A stretch of 64,000 nucleotides of DNA from Juglans regia (taxonomy: Eukaryota > Streptophyta > Magnoliopsida > Fagales > Juglandaceae), in contig NC_049902.1 in NCBI RefSeq assembly GCF_001411555.2, positions 12,937,423 to 13,001,422 of the forward strand. The letters run 5' to 3'. Each line of letters starts with the position of its first letter. The first letter of the stretch is position 1. This document shows, piece after piece, positions 1 to 9,444 of this stretch. The notes below the pieces were generated by a model. The model was given only the letters and a program-made list of their open reading frames with translations. It made no database searches and had not been told where the DNA came from. Position numbers and translations under genes: made by a program.

Positions 1-928
1 TGGTGTAGAGTATTATGTAGTCAAAAATCAGGTTGAAGAATGGTGAGGATGTTAGCGTCTGGGTACCTTCGGTTGATGGAAAATTTTCAGCTAAATCCGC
101 ATGGCAGATTGTGAGGAAAAAAGGAGCATTATACCCTTGGCGCAGGTGGTTGTGGAATGATTTGGTCCCCAAAAAAATGTCATTTTGCTGCTAGAGAGCT
201 AGAAGGAAATCTTAGCAGTTGATGAGGCTATTATGAAGTTGGGTATTCCGTTGGCATCCAAATGCTCCTGCTATACAGAGCCAAAGATGGAGTCATTAGA
301 TCATGTTCTTTGTGAGGGAGAGGGGCCGAAAAAAATCTAGAATCATTTTGCAGTAATTTGCGGGATTCGGTTACCATGAATTATGAATTGGGATGGGATG
401 ATGGTGCTATGGTGGAGGCGTGCAGCATCGTCTTTGCAGGTTGGTTGGGTCCGAGGTGTGCTGCCTATTATTATTTCTTAGGCTATTTGGAGGGCGAGAT
501 GTGCTTCTCGGATGGAGGGAGTAAATTTTGATTGGAAATGAATTTTGAGAGTAGTGAAAGTGAATTTAAGAGACATCACCAATGGATTGAGGAAATTTAA
601 AATGATGGGTGCTAATGATTTTTCAGTTTTGCAGGATCTGAATTGTCCTGTTATCCCGGTTCGTCGAAAAATTCCAAGATTAATAGCTTGGAAGCCACCA
701 GAGAGAGGATTAATTAAACTAAATGTTGATGGTGGATCTTGTGGAAATCCAGGGAGGTCCGGTGGGGCATACTTCGGGATTCAAGGAGTAAGGTAGTAGC
801 GGGTTTTGCACACTTTTATGGCCATGCGACGAATACTATTGCTGAGTGCCGTGCTCTTCTTGATGGTCTCCGTTTGTGTCAAACTCTTGGGTTGAGAGAT
901 TTATTGGTGGAATCTGATTCAAGCGTTG
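1..928 (+). pseudogene. LINE (L1-type) ORF2 remnant, zf-RVT and RNase H start
   Basis: This is the decayed 3' half of a plant L1-type LINE that enters from the left edge. Around 55-300 the translation shows the zf-RVT linker typical of plant LINEs (WVPSVDGKFSAKSAW, then a Cys-containing stretch ending near 'LDHVLCEGE'). From about 690 an RNase H domain begins (LIKLNVDGGSCGNPGRSGG), breaks frame near 780, and continues as 'TIAECRALLDGLRLC...LLVESDSSV'. The frame stops at 928, where a Copia element is inserted, and resumes at 5855. Multiple stops and the frameshift make it non-functional. The reverse transcriptase part would lie left of the window. Confidence 0.8.
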
Positions 929-1234
929 TGTATCAAAGGAAAACTAGGATTTTCTTTAAGATACGGCAGCTAGGCAGCTAATCTCCTATTTTACTGGGAT
1001 ACAGCTGAACTGAATTTCAAATTGATTAGGATTTATTTACTAATCTTATCTTGTATTTAAATTAAACTTGTACATATTTAGATAGGATAAAGTTAGGTTA
1101 GTTTAGATAAGATAAAGATGTAGTTTGTTGAGATTCAAATTGAATTCTCAATCTTATCTTTGTAATTATTTCTAGAACTATTTTTTATATAATGAGAAGG
1201 AAGCACCTCAAAGAGGTATTCAACCAAAATCTGA
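929..1234 (+). repeat. 5' LTR of Copia-1
   Basis: It matches the 3' LTR at 5509-5849 almost base for base but is shorter by about 35 bases. A stretch present in the 3' copy, between two copies of 'cctattttactggg', is missing here. The LTR begins tgtatcaaagg and ends ctga directly before the primer binding site. The AT-rich 1140-1200 part, with 'ttttttatataatgag', is the likely promoter and R region. Confidence 0.9.
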
Positions 1235-1236
1235 AA

Positions 1237-1248
1237 TGGTATCAGAGC
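1237..1248 (+). promoter_or_regulatory. Primer binding site of Copia-1
   Basis: The sequence tggtatcagagc, two bases downstream of the 5' LTR, is complementary to the 3' end of plant initiator methionine tRNA. This is the usual primer of Copia reverse transcription. Confidence 0.93.
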
Positions 1249-1408
1249 TACTCTAATTTCCTATTTTTTGCACTTCCTCGGCCAACCTTAAAATCTTTAG
1301 GGTTTCCGTTTTCTGTTTTTTCCAAAGGCTGCTTCTAGTTTCTTGATTTTCCTAAGGTCCTCTATTTCACAGCAGCAGCTCTCTTTTCTTGCTCTTGGTC
1401 TGTTTTTC

Positions 1409-2394
1409 ATGGCATCTGAAAAATCTGATTACTCGTGCATTCGGTTCAATGGAAAAACTTATTCTACTTGGGCATTTCACTTTCAGCTTCTTGTCAAGGG
1501 TAAAGAACTCTGGGGTCATGTTGATGGGAATATTCCAGCCCCTAATGGTGCAAAGGAATTGTCTACATGGGAGAGTAAGGATGCCAAGATCATGCCTTGG
1601 ATCCTAGGTTCTATTGAGCCTCACATCATCCTCAATCTACGACCCTACAAAACCTCCAAAGTTATGTGGGAGTATTTGAAGAGAATCCATACTCAGAATA
1701 ATTCCACTCGAAGATTTCAGTTGGAATTTGAGATGGCTAATTTTTCTCAAGGTGGCTTATCAGTGGAGGACTTCTATTCTGGTTTTTCAAATCTGTGGGC
1801 TGAATACACTGACATTGTGTATTCTTCTATCCCTGCTGATGGTCTCCCTCATGTGCAAAGTGTGCATGAAACTAGTAAGAGGGACAGTTTCTTATGAAAC
1901 TACATTCAGATTTTGAATCTGTTCGTTCTCAGTTAATGAATAGAGATCCAGTTCCTTCTCTTGATGATTGTTTGGGAGATTTGCTTCGGGAGGAGCAAAG
2001 GTTACTTTTTCAGAGTACAATGGAACAGCAGCTTGCATCTCCTGCTCAAGTGGCATTTACAGCACAAGGAAAATCCAAGGGCCGAGACTATACCACTACA
2101 CAATGCTATAGTTGCAAGGGATTTGGTCACATTGCCACCTACTATCCAAAGAAATTTTGTAACTATTGCAAAAAATCTGGACATATTATCAAGGACTGCC
2201 CAATCCGACCTCCTTGGAAGCAAGAGAGTGCCTATTCCACCTTTGTTGAAGTCTCGGGTGCATCCTCTTCTTCAGCTCCTGCAGCTGCCACTCATGCTTC
2301 AGCACCTGCCGATTCTAGTTCTACTACTCTTACTCCCAATATGGTACAAACAAATGATAATTTCTGCCTTTTCTGCTTTAGGCATCTCAGGTAA
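1409..2394 (+). pseudogene. gag of Copia-1, frameshifted
   Basis: The start is the ATG at 1409 (MASEKSDYSCIRFNGKTYST), preferred because the upstream frame has no ATG. The N-terminal part is the Copia gag UBN2-type region (LLVKGKELWGHVDG, 'WEYLKRIHTQNN'). A single-base deletion near 1885 shifts the frame, so the protein continues in the frame of 1894-2394. Two CCHC zinc knuckles follow: the first has lost its last Cys (CKGFGHIATYYP), the second is intact (CNYCKKSGHIIKDC). A one-base insertion near 2348 then separates gag from pol. The same gag family is encoded on the minus strand at 6920-7903. Confidence 0.85.
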
Positions 2395-5300
2395 ACCAAA
2401 GTCCTCCCCTAATTCTTGGCTAATAGATTCTAGTGCCTCAAATCATATGACTAATAATTCCACATTGTTGCACAATCTTCAGTCCTATGATGGTTCTCTC
2501 AAAATCCACACGGCAAATGGTAGTTCACTACCAATTTCTGCCGTGGGTGATATGTCCCCTGTCATTCGAAATGTTTTGGTTTCTCCTACTCTCTCCACAA
2601 GTTTACTTTCTGTTGGACAGCTTGTTGAAAATAATTGTAATGTCTCTTTTTCATCTTCTGGTTGTGTTGTACAGGATCAAGTGTCCGGGAGGATGATCGC
2701 TAGGGGTCCTAAGGAGGGTCGGCTATTTCCAATAAATCCTAGTTCAGCTTCTATTGCGTCTAGTTCCTTTATTTCTTGTAATGCTGTCAAAATAAGTACT
2801 AAGGATCGGCATCGACGTTTAGGACATCCCAATCCTAATGTACTCCAAACTTTGTTTAAATCTGGTGCTATTGACAATAAAAATTATGTTTCAATGGAAA
2901 CAATTTCTTTTGATTGTACCTCTTGCAAACTTGCCAAAAGCAAAGTGCTACCATTTCCACAATATGGTTCTCATGCCTTTCGGGTGTTTGATATAATTCA
3001 TAGCGATGTTTGGGGTATATCTCCTGTTTTATCACATGCTCACTACAAGTATTTTGTTACTTTTATTGACGATTGCAGTAGATTCACTCGGATCTATTTT
3101 CTTCGTACTAAAAGTGAAGTATTTTCTGTTTTCAAGGTCTTTCTTGCACTCGTTCAAACACAATTTGCTTCCTCAATCAAGGTCTTACGATCTGATTCTG
3201 GGGGTGAATATATGTCTCATGAATTTCAGAATTTTCTTCAAGAAAAAGGTATTCTTTCTCAACGTTCTTGCACATCTACACCACAACAAAATGGTGTAGC
3301 TGAGCGTAAGAATCGTCATCTACTTGATATGGTTCGGGCTCTTCTTATTGACTCATCCGTTCCATCTCGTTTTTGGTGTGAAGCATTAGCTACTGCTGTC
3401 CATTTAATTAATAGATTGCCCACACCGGTTTTACATAATGTTTCTCCCTATTCCATACTGTTTGGTCACACTCCTAGTTATTTTGATTTGCACATCTTTG
3501 GTTGTGTGTGTTTCATTCATCTTCCACCACATGAAAGACATAAATTGACTACTCAATATGTTAAGTGTGCTTTTCTTGGATATAGTTCCACTCAAAAAGG
3601 ATTTCTTTGTTATGATCCTAATGCACGAAAAATTCGAATTTCCAAGAATGTGTTATTTTTTGAAAATCAGCATTTTTTTCTCTCATGTCGATCCTATTTC
3701 ACCTAGTTTTTCAATTCTTCATGATGAGTCCGAGCCCTTCCCTATGCCCATTCCTGATACCTCTTATGCTCCAGTGGCCCGGTTTAAACCTGGTTTTGTC
3801 TACACTTGACATCATAGCACCCCTTTAGCCAAGTCTCCTATGGTTTCTCAAGATTCTCCTACTCCGGCACCTAATCCAACATCCACCATAGTTCCTGCTG
3901 CTTCTGTTCTTTGGAAATCTACCCATGTCTCTCACCCACCAGATCGGTATGGTTTTTCTTCCCCCATTTCTATGACTGCTACATTATCTTCCATTGCTAT
4001 CCCTTCTTGTTACAAACAAACTATGGAACATGAGTGCTATCAGCAAGCAATGCAGACAGAACTTGATGCACTTGCGGCTAATCAGACCTGGGATGTGGTA
4101 CAATGTCCTTCTATCAAACCAATTGGTAGTAAATGGGTATACTCCGTAAAGCTTCGTTCCGATGGCTCACTGGAACAATACAAAGCTAGATTGGTTGCTT
4201 TGGGGAATCGCCAAGAGTATGGCATAGATTATGATGAGACATTTGCTCCGGTTGCCAAGATAACTACTATTCACTTGTTACTTGCTCTTGTGGCTTCTAA
4301 ACCTTGGCAATTACGTCAAATGGATGTCAAGAATGCTTTCTTGCATGGCGATCTAAAGGAAGATATCTACATGAAACTTCCATCTGGTATGCCTATTTCC
4401 TCCCTTACGGCTGTTTGTAAATTGAAGAGGTCTTTGTATGGTCTTAAACAAGCTCCTCGAGCTCAGTTCGAGAAATTTCGCAATACTTTGCTAGGGTTTT
4501 CTTTTAAGCAAAGTAAGTACGATGCTTCCTTATTTTTGCACAAGGGCGATGTTGGAGTAGTATTTTTATTGGTATATGTAGATGATATTATCATCTCTAG
4601 TTCGGATGGACTTTTGATTCAAAAACTTCAGCAACATCTTCATAATGTGTTTCACATTAAGGATCTTGGGGATCTTACCTACTTTCTAGGGTTGGAAGTT
4701 ACGTCTCAGCCACATGGTTTATTTCTCAATCAACACAAGTATATTCAAAACCTAATTCAGTTAAGGAGATTGGAAGATACTACTCCAGTTGATACTCCTC
4801 AGGAGGTGAATGTTAAGTATAGGAAAGACGAAGGAGAACTTCTCTCGGATCCTACCTTATACTGTAAGTTTGTTGGCAGCTTGATTTATCCTATGTTGTC
4901 CACAGTGTTAGTAAGTTCATGGATTCTCCTAGACATCCTCATTTTGTAGCTGTTCGTAGGATTATTCGCTATCTACTTGGGACTCCTAATTGTGGACTGT
5001 TTTTTCCTAAGGATTCTTCTCTTCAATTAGTTGCCTACAGTGATGCAGATTGGGCTGGATGTCCGGGCTCTCGACGTTCTACTACTAGATGGTGTGTCTT
5101 CCTTGGGAATTCTCTTATGGAAGTGTAAGAAGCAAAATTATGTATCTAAGTCATCTACAGAGGTTGAATATCGGACAATATCTGCTGCATGTTCAGAAAT
5201 TATGTGGTTGCGTGGTATTCTTTCAAAACTCGGCTTTGCACAGGCACATCCCACGCCTCTTCATGGTGATAATACAAGTGTCATTCAAATTGTAGCCAAC

Positions 5301-5453
5301 CCAGTTTTTCATGAACGAACGAAGCACATCGAGGTTGATTGTCACTATATCCGAGATGCCTATGAGTCTAAAGCTATCATTCTCCCTCATGTGTCCACTG
5401 AACACCGAATAGCTGATATCTTCACCAAAGCTTTGGCTCGACGACGGCATTAA
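2350..5453 (+). pseudogene. pol of Copia-1 (protease, integrase, RT, RNase H), broken
   Basis: The domains run in Copia order. The protease has its catalytic triplet as D-S-S (WLIDSSASNH), where D-S-G or D-T-G is expected. The pre-integrase HHCC zinc region is near 2800-2930 (RHRRLGHPNPN, CTSCKLAKSK). The integrase core is at 2985-3380 (FIDDCSRFTRIYFLRTK, LRSDSGGEYMSHEF, STPQQNGVAERKNR). The reverse transcriptase is at 4050-4780 (MDVKNAFLHGDLKEDIYM, LYGLKQAPRA, VYVDDIIIS). RNase H is at 5010-5450 (SKSSTEVEYRTISAAC, ADIFTKALARR). Lesions: a T-run indel near 3670, a TGA at 3807, a deletion of about 30 bp near 4890, and a frameshift near 5125. The YVDD active site survives. Confidence 0.9.
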
Positions 5454-5499
5454 TACCTAGTTAGCAAATTGCTGCTAGTAGACTCACTAGCATCAATTT

Positions 5500-5508
5500 G
5501 AGGGAGGG
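5500..5508 (+). promoter_or_regulatory. Polypurine tract of Copia-1
   Basis: The run gagggaggg lies immediately upstream of the 3' LTR start, where plus-strand DNA synthesis is primed in LTR retrotransposons. Confidence 0.85.
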
Positions 5509-5849
5509 TATCAAAGGAAAACTAGGGTTTTCTTTAAGATACTGCAGCTAGGCTGCTCCTATTTTACTGGGTTGTGGCTAGGGTTACATGGCAACTAATC
5601 TCCTATTTTACTGGGATACAGCAAAACTGAATTTCAAATAGATTAGGATTTATTTACTAATCTTATCTTGTATTTAAATTAAACTTGTACATATTTAGAT
5701 AGGATAAAGTCAGGTTAGTTTAGATAAGATAAAGATGTAGTTTGTTGATTCAAATTGAATTCTCAATCTTATCTTTGTAATTATTTCTAGAACTATTTTT
5801 TATATAATGAGAAGGAAGCACCTCAAAGAGGTATTCAACCAAAATCTGA
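5509..5849 (+). repeat. 3' LTR of Copia-1
   Basis: A 341-bp copy of the 5' LTR. It keeps the internal segment (about 5546-5580) that the 5' LTR has lost. It is followed by cattg, the probable target duplication, and then by the LINE reading frame. Confidence 0.9.
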
Positions 5850-5854
5850 CATTG

Positions 5855-6225
5855 AGATGGGTTGGCTAGCTTCCGGGATATGCAAATATTGGTTTCTTCG
5901 GGATTTTTGGGAGGAGATTAAAACTTTAGTAGCTTTGCTCAAAATATGCTTTCGACATAATTTTAGATAGGCTAACATGGCAGCAGATTTTTTGGCAAAA
6001 AAGGGTACGATAGGTAGAACCATTGATTTTACAGGTGAAAATTTGGTGCAAGGACGGCTACGGGGAATTGTTCGACTAGACTTATTGGGGATTCCATTTA
6101 TTTGTTATTAATGTATTTTTTGATAAATGTTGTCATCATGGTTTCCTCTACCATAGTGAGGGATTAATAAGAAGAGGCTTGACCTTGCTTTTATAAAAAA
6201 TTAAAAAAAATTAAAAAAAAAGGAA
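5855..6225 (+). pseudogene. LINE remnant continued: RNase H C-terminus and 3' tail
   Basis: This is the other half of the LINE interrupted at 928. Its frame resumes as 'EMGWLASGICKYW', continues through 'ANMAADFLAKKGT' (the usual end of the plant LINE RNase H domain) and stops near 6110. The tail holds 'gaagaggcttgaccttgc' and an A-rich stretch at 6196-6222, as expected for a LINE 3' end. Confidence 0.75.
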
Positions 6226-6908
6226 GAAGGTGAGATTTACAATGGTTTACGGTGGTTATCAAAGAGATAAATCTGCCAACCATCACTAGTTGTTGTCGAT
6301 GACCATAAAGGTGATTCTGCTATCCTGTTCAGATTTAGTTTGGACGGTGGGATATCTAAATCATTACTTATCTGAATATAACCATTACTCTACAATATAA
6401 CTTGCAGTCACAGCTAAAAGAAATATTGAAATTCTATCCACTATACAGTTACCTAATGGCTTACTCAAGACTAAAGGCAGAACCACAAATACTGCTCTTT
6501 TATCGTCCATGAAAACAAACAATCCGTTCTTAAACATGGCTAGGGGCAGCAGTCCAGGTATGAATTTGAGTCCGCCCCACCTCTGCATGGGCGGGGTGGA
6601 CCCCCGTCCACTAAATGCCACCCACCCTGCATCTGGGCACCTAGCAGGGGTGGGGGGCGGGCAGGGCCCAACTTTGCTCAAGTAAAACTCTTGTATTGCC
6701 TTGGCTTCTATATAAAAGTTGGTTTAGGAGGCCAATGCAATACACTCTTGTGAACAAGTCTAACAAATTTAAAAACTGATAACATAGTTTTTATGTTATC
6801 AATTTTCAAATTATTGCTATATATATAAATTTTAGTTTACAATTTAAATTATATAATAATTTGGGTTTGGGTCCAAAAATAATATTTTATTTTTGGACCC
6901 ATTATATT
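6226..6908. other. Intergenic, no gene; two hairpins
   Basis: No convincing gene. A proline/glycine-rich open frame on the minus strand (6385-6681) reflects GC-rich simple sequence. Two inverted repeats are visible: gataacata...tatgttatc near 6778-6800, and a perfect 12-bp pair, gggtccaaaaat (6869-6880) with atttttggaccc (6889-6900), around an 8-base loop. Confidence 0.6.
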
Positions 6909-6919
6909 TGTCAAGATAA

Positions 6920-7903
6920 TTATAGTTTCCTTAGCATCTGTTGCACCATTTCAGGAGTGCAATAAGTTGCTGCAGGAGATGCAAGATCAGAGGAAACACC
7001 TGAGGAAGAGTCATGTGCTGCAGAAGTCGCTATAGGAGAAACAGACACAGAAGTCTGAAATGCTTGAGCCTGACGATTCTGGGGGCGGATATGACATTCT
7101 TTGATAATATAACCTTTTTTCTTACAATAAGAACAATATTTTTTAGGACAATTGGCAGCAATATGCCCATAGGCCTTGCAGCAGAAACACTGCAAATTTT
7201 TAGAAGTCATAGGTGATCCGTGTCCTTGGGCAGCATAAGCCACAGTTGCCGTACCGGAACTACCATGAGATTGCTCCAGAATAGCTTGAGTACTAAGACG
7301 TTGTTCCTCGCGAAATAACTCACCAAAACAAATATCCAGAGAAGGAACAGGAGATCTGTTCAGTAGAGAAGAGAGAACAGATTCATATTCCGGGCGTAGT
7401 TTCATAAGAAACTGATCACGCCGGCTAGTCGCATGAAGCTTCTGAATAGTCGAAAGTGCGGCAACAGGAACATCCGCTATAACCAAATCAGTATATTCAT
7501 TCCAAAGAGTCAAGAATGCCGAGTAGTAGTCTTTGATGGAAAGACTACCATGTTGAAACATGGCAATCACATGTTCCAACTGAAAGCGACAAGCATCATT
7601 GTCTTGATGATAAACTTTCTTCAAGTAATTCCACATGGATTGAGCGGAGCGATGAGCCCGTAAGTTAGTGACAATATGTGGCTCCACTGAACCAAGAAGC
7701 CAAGACATGATCCGAGCATCAAGCATATCCCAAGAAGGCGAAGACACGACATCTTTGGATTTTTCAGTATTGGATGTTTGTGCAACATCCGTGCCATCAA
7801 TATGGCCCCAAAGGTCTTTTCCCTTGAGGAAAAGTTCAAATTGTAAAACCCAAGTAGAATAATTTTTGCCTGTAAATTTGACACACACAGGTGCAGAATC
7901 CAT
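6920..7903 (-). CDS. Copia gag protein, open frame, 327 aa
   Basis: The nucleocapsid/capsid-like protein of a Copia element. The start is the ATG at 7903 (MDSAPVCVKFTGKNYSTW); the frame upstream has no ATG nearby and is leader sequence. The N-terminal half is the UBN2-type gag region (FLKGKDLWGHIDG, 'WNYLKKVYHQDND'). Two zinc knuckles lie in the C-terminal third. The first is complete (CFCCKAYGHIAANC). In the second (CSYCKKKGYIIKEC) the zinc-binding His is replaced by Tyr. The frame ends 'MVQQMLRKL', where related elements would run on into protease. It is the only full-length open gag frame in the window. It is probably a recently truncated element; domestication is not shown. Confidence 0.8.
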   Translation of the reverse strand: MDSAPVCVKFTGKNYSTWVLQFELFLKGKDLWGHIDGTDVAQTSNTEKSKDVVSSPSWDMLDARIMSWLLGSVEPHIVTNLRAHRSAQSMWNYLKKVYHQDNDACRFQLEHVIAMFQHGSLSIKDYYSAFLTLWNEYTDLVIADVPVAALSTIQKLHATSRRDQFLMKLRPEYESVLSSLLNRSPVPSLDICFGELFREEQRLSTQAILEQSHGSSGTATVAYAAQGHGSPMTSKNLQCFCCKAYGHIAANCPKKYCSYCKKKGYIIKECHIRPQNRQAQAFQTSVSVSPIATSAAHDSSSGVSSDLASPAATYCTPEMVQQMLRKL

Positions 7904-8410
7904 TGCAAATAAATGGAACTCGAGACGAGAAAAAAAATCCAGAATGAACTTAAAGGAACCAAAAAGATGAGTTTCTGCCGACAAATGTGAGAAGGCAAAA
8001 AAAATAATACGAAGACCAAAAAAAATTGTGCCGAAATCACCCACTCAGGAATGTAAACAGATAACGCAGGAAAAATTGCCCAGACCTTAAACAGAGGCTG
8101 CCGAAACACACCACTCCAGAAGAAGAGCGTGTCGATGGAGGAAGGAGATGCCGAGAAGGCCCAAAACAGAGACAGAACCTGCCGAGAAAAGCTACCCCAG
8201 AAACAGAGTGCCGAAAAGACGAAGCTCTTACGTCTGTCGATACACGAGAAATCGAAGATGCCGAGAGGACCACGCCGACACACGAAACTGAGACAAATCG
8301 AAGATGCCGAGAGGTACCGCCAATACTCAGACCACGCCGACACACGAAACCGAGACAGAAGACGATGCACGCGGGCAACAACGAAACCGAGAGAAAAAAA
8401 TTCAACCAGC

Positions 8411-8421
8411 TCTTGATACCA
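8411..8421 (-). promoter_or_regulatory. Primer binding site of Copia-2
   Basis: The minus strand reads tggtatcaaga directly after the LTR end, a Met-tRNA-type Copia primer site with one extra A relative to the site of Copia-1. Confidence 0.75.
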
Positions 8422-8640
8422 TGTCAAGATAAGTTAAAATGCGATGTATGAATAGCCGAATCAATTGGCCTTTGAGTGATCTGTATATTATATAGAAACT
8501 TTACAAGAGAACTATACATGGGAAGAAACTAATTATCGAGTGATTCTAGCATTCTTAGCCTTATAAGGAAACTATATATTCTGTACAAGCCTAACTAACG
8601 GAAGTAAAGATGAGATAAGGAAAGAAGAATAGAAGGAAAC
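8422..8640 (-). repeat. 5' LTR of Copia-2 (outer edge approximate)
   Basis: On the plus strand the LTR starts TGTCAAGATAAG next to the primer site. The AT-rich body (tatattatatagaaac, ataaggaaactatatattc) is LTR-like. There is no second full copy to compare, so the right boundary is an estimate. Confidence 0.55.
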
Positions 8641-9385
8641 TATATTGATGATGGACAGCAAAGCTATCCATTGACATTCTGCAGTGGTTGGTGCCACCTG
8701 GGTGTGTCCGGAATGGAGTTTTCCGGCTTAACAATAGGTTTAACGTTGTTTCGGATGTTTTCCGAAGTTGTATCCGGTATTGGCTCCTGGATTTGAGCTC
8801 ACCATCGTATTCTATATTGTCTATTGACTTTCTCGTCGGAGGAGGCCACCTGTCGCTGCAATGTTGAAGTTGAGGGAGTGTTTGGTTGCAGTGCTCAGGC
8901 ATCTGGCCTTGGGGTGAGGCTGTCCTTAACTAGAATTAATTGTATGTTCCTATCTCGAATAGAGCCAGTTTGGTAATGAGAATAAGATAACCCACAACCA
9001 CTCATTCTTGTTATAAATCAAATCTAAGTTTCAAGCCAGATCCGGTACAAGGCCATCCGTACCAGTACATACCCTGTTCGGATTCAATATTTTCCGGTTC
9101 ATACTGGTTGGACCCAATACAGACTGGTTTGGAGCCGATATTCAACTATTTTCGCCAATATTTGCAATTAATCAACTGGTACAAACTGAAATCCGGTCAT
9201 TCAAGTCTATCTCTTGCATTCTTTCCTAATATTTCACACAACTACTTCAGCTCAGATTTATACTTTTCAGATTGGATTCAAGCCAGTTTCTTCAGTTTTC
9301 ATCCATATTTCACATTTTGTATTGGTTTGCTACCTTTGGGTTGGATTGTGTTGTATTTTTCAGCCCCAATGTCTACTAAATTTGA
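8641..9385. other. No recognisable gene
   Basis: Unclassified sequence with stop codons in all frames after short distances. At 8700-8800 and 9020-9200 short 'tccgg'/'ccggt' motifs recur (ttccggcttaac, gatccggtacaagg, ttttccggttcatac). I see no protein family. Confidence 0.5.
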
Positions 9386-9444
9386 GCCATTGTCTCTTAC
9401 ATCAAGCTTTAATGTGCCTATGACCTAGGTGAAATTGAAATGAA

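Larger units (their letters stand above)
929..5849 (+). mobile_element. Copia-1, full-length LTR retrotransposon, decayed
   Basis: A complete Ty1/Copia element of 4921 bp inserted in the RNase H domain of the LINE. In order it has a 5' LTR (929-1234), an initiator-Met tRNA primer binding site (1237-1248), gag, then protease, integrase, reverse transcriptase and RNase H in the Copia order, a polypurine tract (5500-5508) and a 3' LTR (5509-5849). The probable 5-bp target duplication is cgttg (924-928) against cattg (5850-5854), one mismatch. Removing the element rejoins the LINE reading frame. At least five lesions (frameshifts, a stop and a deletion) make it unable to encode its own proteins. 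Confidence 0.93.
6909..8640 (-). mobile_element. Copia-2, gag-only derivative
   Basis: A minus-strand Copia element related to Copia-1. Read on the minus strand it has a 5' LTR (from about 8640 to 8422), a primer binding site at 8411-8421, a leader of about 500 bases, an open gag frame, and then only about a dozen bases (6909-6920) matching the LTR terminus tgtcaagataa. All of pol and almost the whole 3' LTR are missing, most simply by one internal deletion. The outer LTR edge near 8640 is uncertain and I could not fix a target duplication. Confidence 0.7.

Noticed and set aside
6385..6681. 98-codon minus-strand frame, Pro/Gly-rich
   Set aside because: The composition comes from a GC-rich simple stretch (cacccc/ggcggg). 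No domain, no conserved motif and no ATG-proximal context.
8129..8416. 95-codon plus-strand frame, charged
   Set aside because: It is antisense to the leader of Copia-2, in a region with an internal direct duplication (gaagatgccgagagg). It is best explained as a shadow frame.
9108..9428. 106-codon plus-strand frame, hydrophobic
   Set aside because: Phe/Leu/Ser-rich because of T-rich DNA. No family and no matching neighbour.
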